A program made the position numbers and the translations under genes. DNA of 14,448 bases, from contig JAGGTC010000052.1 in NCBI GenBank assembly GCA_021163945.1, forward strand, positions 1 to 14,448, given 5' to 3'. This document shows, one piece after another, positions 14,313 through 14,448 of the stretch (position 1 is its first letter; the number at the start of each line of letters is the position of its first letter). The DNA comes from Deltaproteobacteria bacterium (GTDB lineage: Bacteria; Desulfobacterota; Desulfofervidia; Desulfofervidales; DG-60). A model generated the notes under the pieces. The model was not told the origin of the DNA and ran no database searches. It saw only the letters and a program-made list of their open reading frames with translations.

Positions 14313-14448
14313 ATGTTAAAGATTGAAAGGCCTTTGCCTCACGGGGGAAGGCTGGTAGAGAGGGTTGTAAGGGACCCTAAGCTGGCAAAAAAGATGGCAA
14401 AAGGTTGTCCAGTCTATGATATCAAACCTACGCTTCACTTTGAGACAG
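14313..14448 (+). CDS. sat: Sulfate adenylyltransferase (ATP sulfurylase), 5' end only
   Basis: The first 45 residues of a protein cut by the window edge. The N-terminus has PLPHGGRLVERVV (7-19) followed by AKKMAKGCPVYDIKPT (25-40). From memory this closely matches the start of the Archaeoglobus-type ATP sulfurylase (PPPHGGKLVERVV...GCPTYELKPT), the form found in dissimilatory sulfate reducers. Sat makes adenosine phosphosulfate from ATP and sulfate, the first cytoplasmic step of sulfate respiration. AAGGAGG (14300-14306) lies 6 nt before the ATG. The 40-nt gap after the DsrD-like gene is AT-rich with no terminator, so co-transcription is likely. The rest of the enzyme is not in view. Confidence 0.85.
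   Translation, partial: MLKIERPLPHGGRLVERVVRDPKLAKKMAKGCPVYDIKPTLHFET

Noticed and set aside
1..14448. CRISPR array or short tandem repeats
   Set aside because: I saw no regularly spaced short repeats on either strand; the only repeats are the 69-nt acs block and the 1962-bp pair.

Overview
The window reads like a chromosomal segment of an AT-leaning (roughly 40% GC by eye), probably thermophilic, sulfate-reducing bacterium of the Desulfobacterota/Thermodesulfobacteria kind. The basis is the start of a sulfate adenylyltransferase (sat) gene at the right edge whose N-terminus resembles the Archaeoglobus-type ATP sulfurylase, a small winged-helix protein just before it that resembles DsrD, two AMP-forming acetyl-CoA synthetases, bacterial -10/-35 promoters, strong AGGAGG ribosome-binding sites, and heavy use of AGG/AGA and ATA codons. 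The lineage is an inference, not a database result.

Layout. (1) 1-145: edge of an unidentified minus-strand reading frame, then a sigma-70-like promoter. (2) 223-4240: two paralogous acetyl/acyl-CoA synthetases in one operon, closed by a 10-bp-stem hairpin. (3) 4277-5617: a plus-strand MtaD-like amidohydrolase that starts one base after that hairpin region and ends inside an antisense tRNA-Ser gene. (4) 5585-5761 (minus): tRNA-Ser(UGA) and tRNA-Ser(GCU), 2 nt apart. (5) 5725-9456 (minus): a tight four-gene operon, PAP2-family phosphatase, CstA-type transporter, a 91-aa membrane protein and an ArsA/Get3-like ATPase. The last gene runs into tRNA-Ser(UGA), and its UGA stop codon is the tRNA anticodon. 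(6) 9544-9753 (minus): a 69-aa zinc-ribbon protein, divergent from (7) 9902-14448 (plus): a TauE/SafE-family membrane protein plus a two-helix membrane partner, the whole pair present twice as a 1962-bp direct repeat with no difference I could find, then a DsrD-like 67-aa protein and the 5' end of sat.

How the genes fit together. The right third looks like a sulfate uptake and activation module: a putative oxyanion transporter with an accessory membrane subunit, duplicated head to tail, followed by a small possible regulator and the enzyme that activates sulfate. The left third handles acetate/acyl activation, and CstA-type proteins import pyruvate or peptides, so carbon entry and sulfate entry lie side by side. 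The most notable observations are the perfect two-gene repeat with different start and stop contexts, the DsrD-like gene preceded by what looks like a relic of the sat ribosome-binding site and start, the double protein/tRNA overlap, and a near-identical 69-nt block shared by otherwise diverged acs paralogs.
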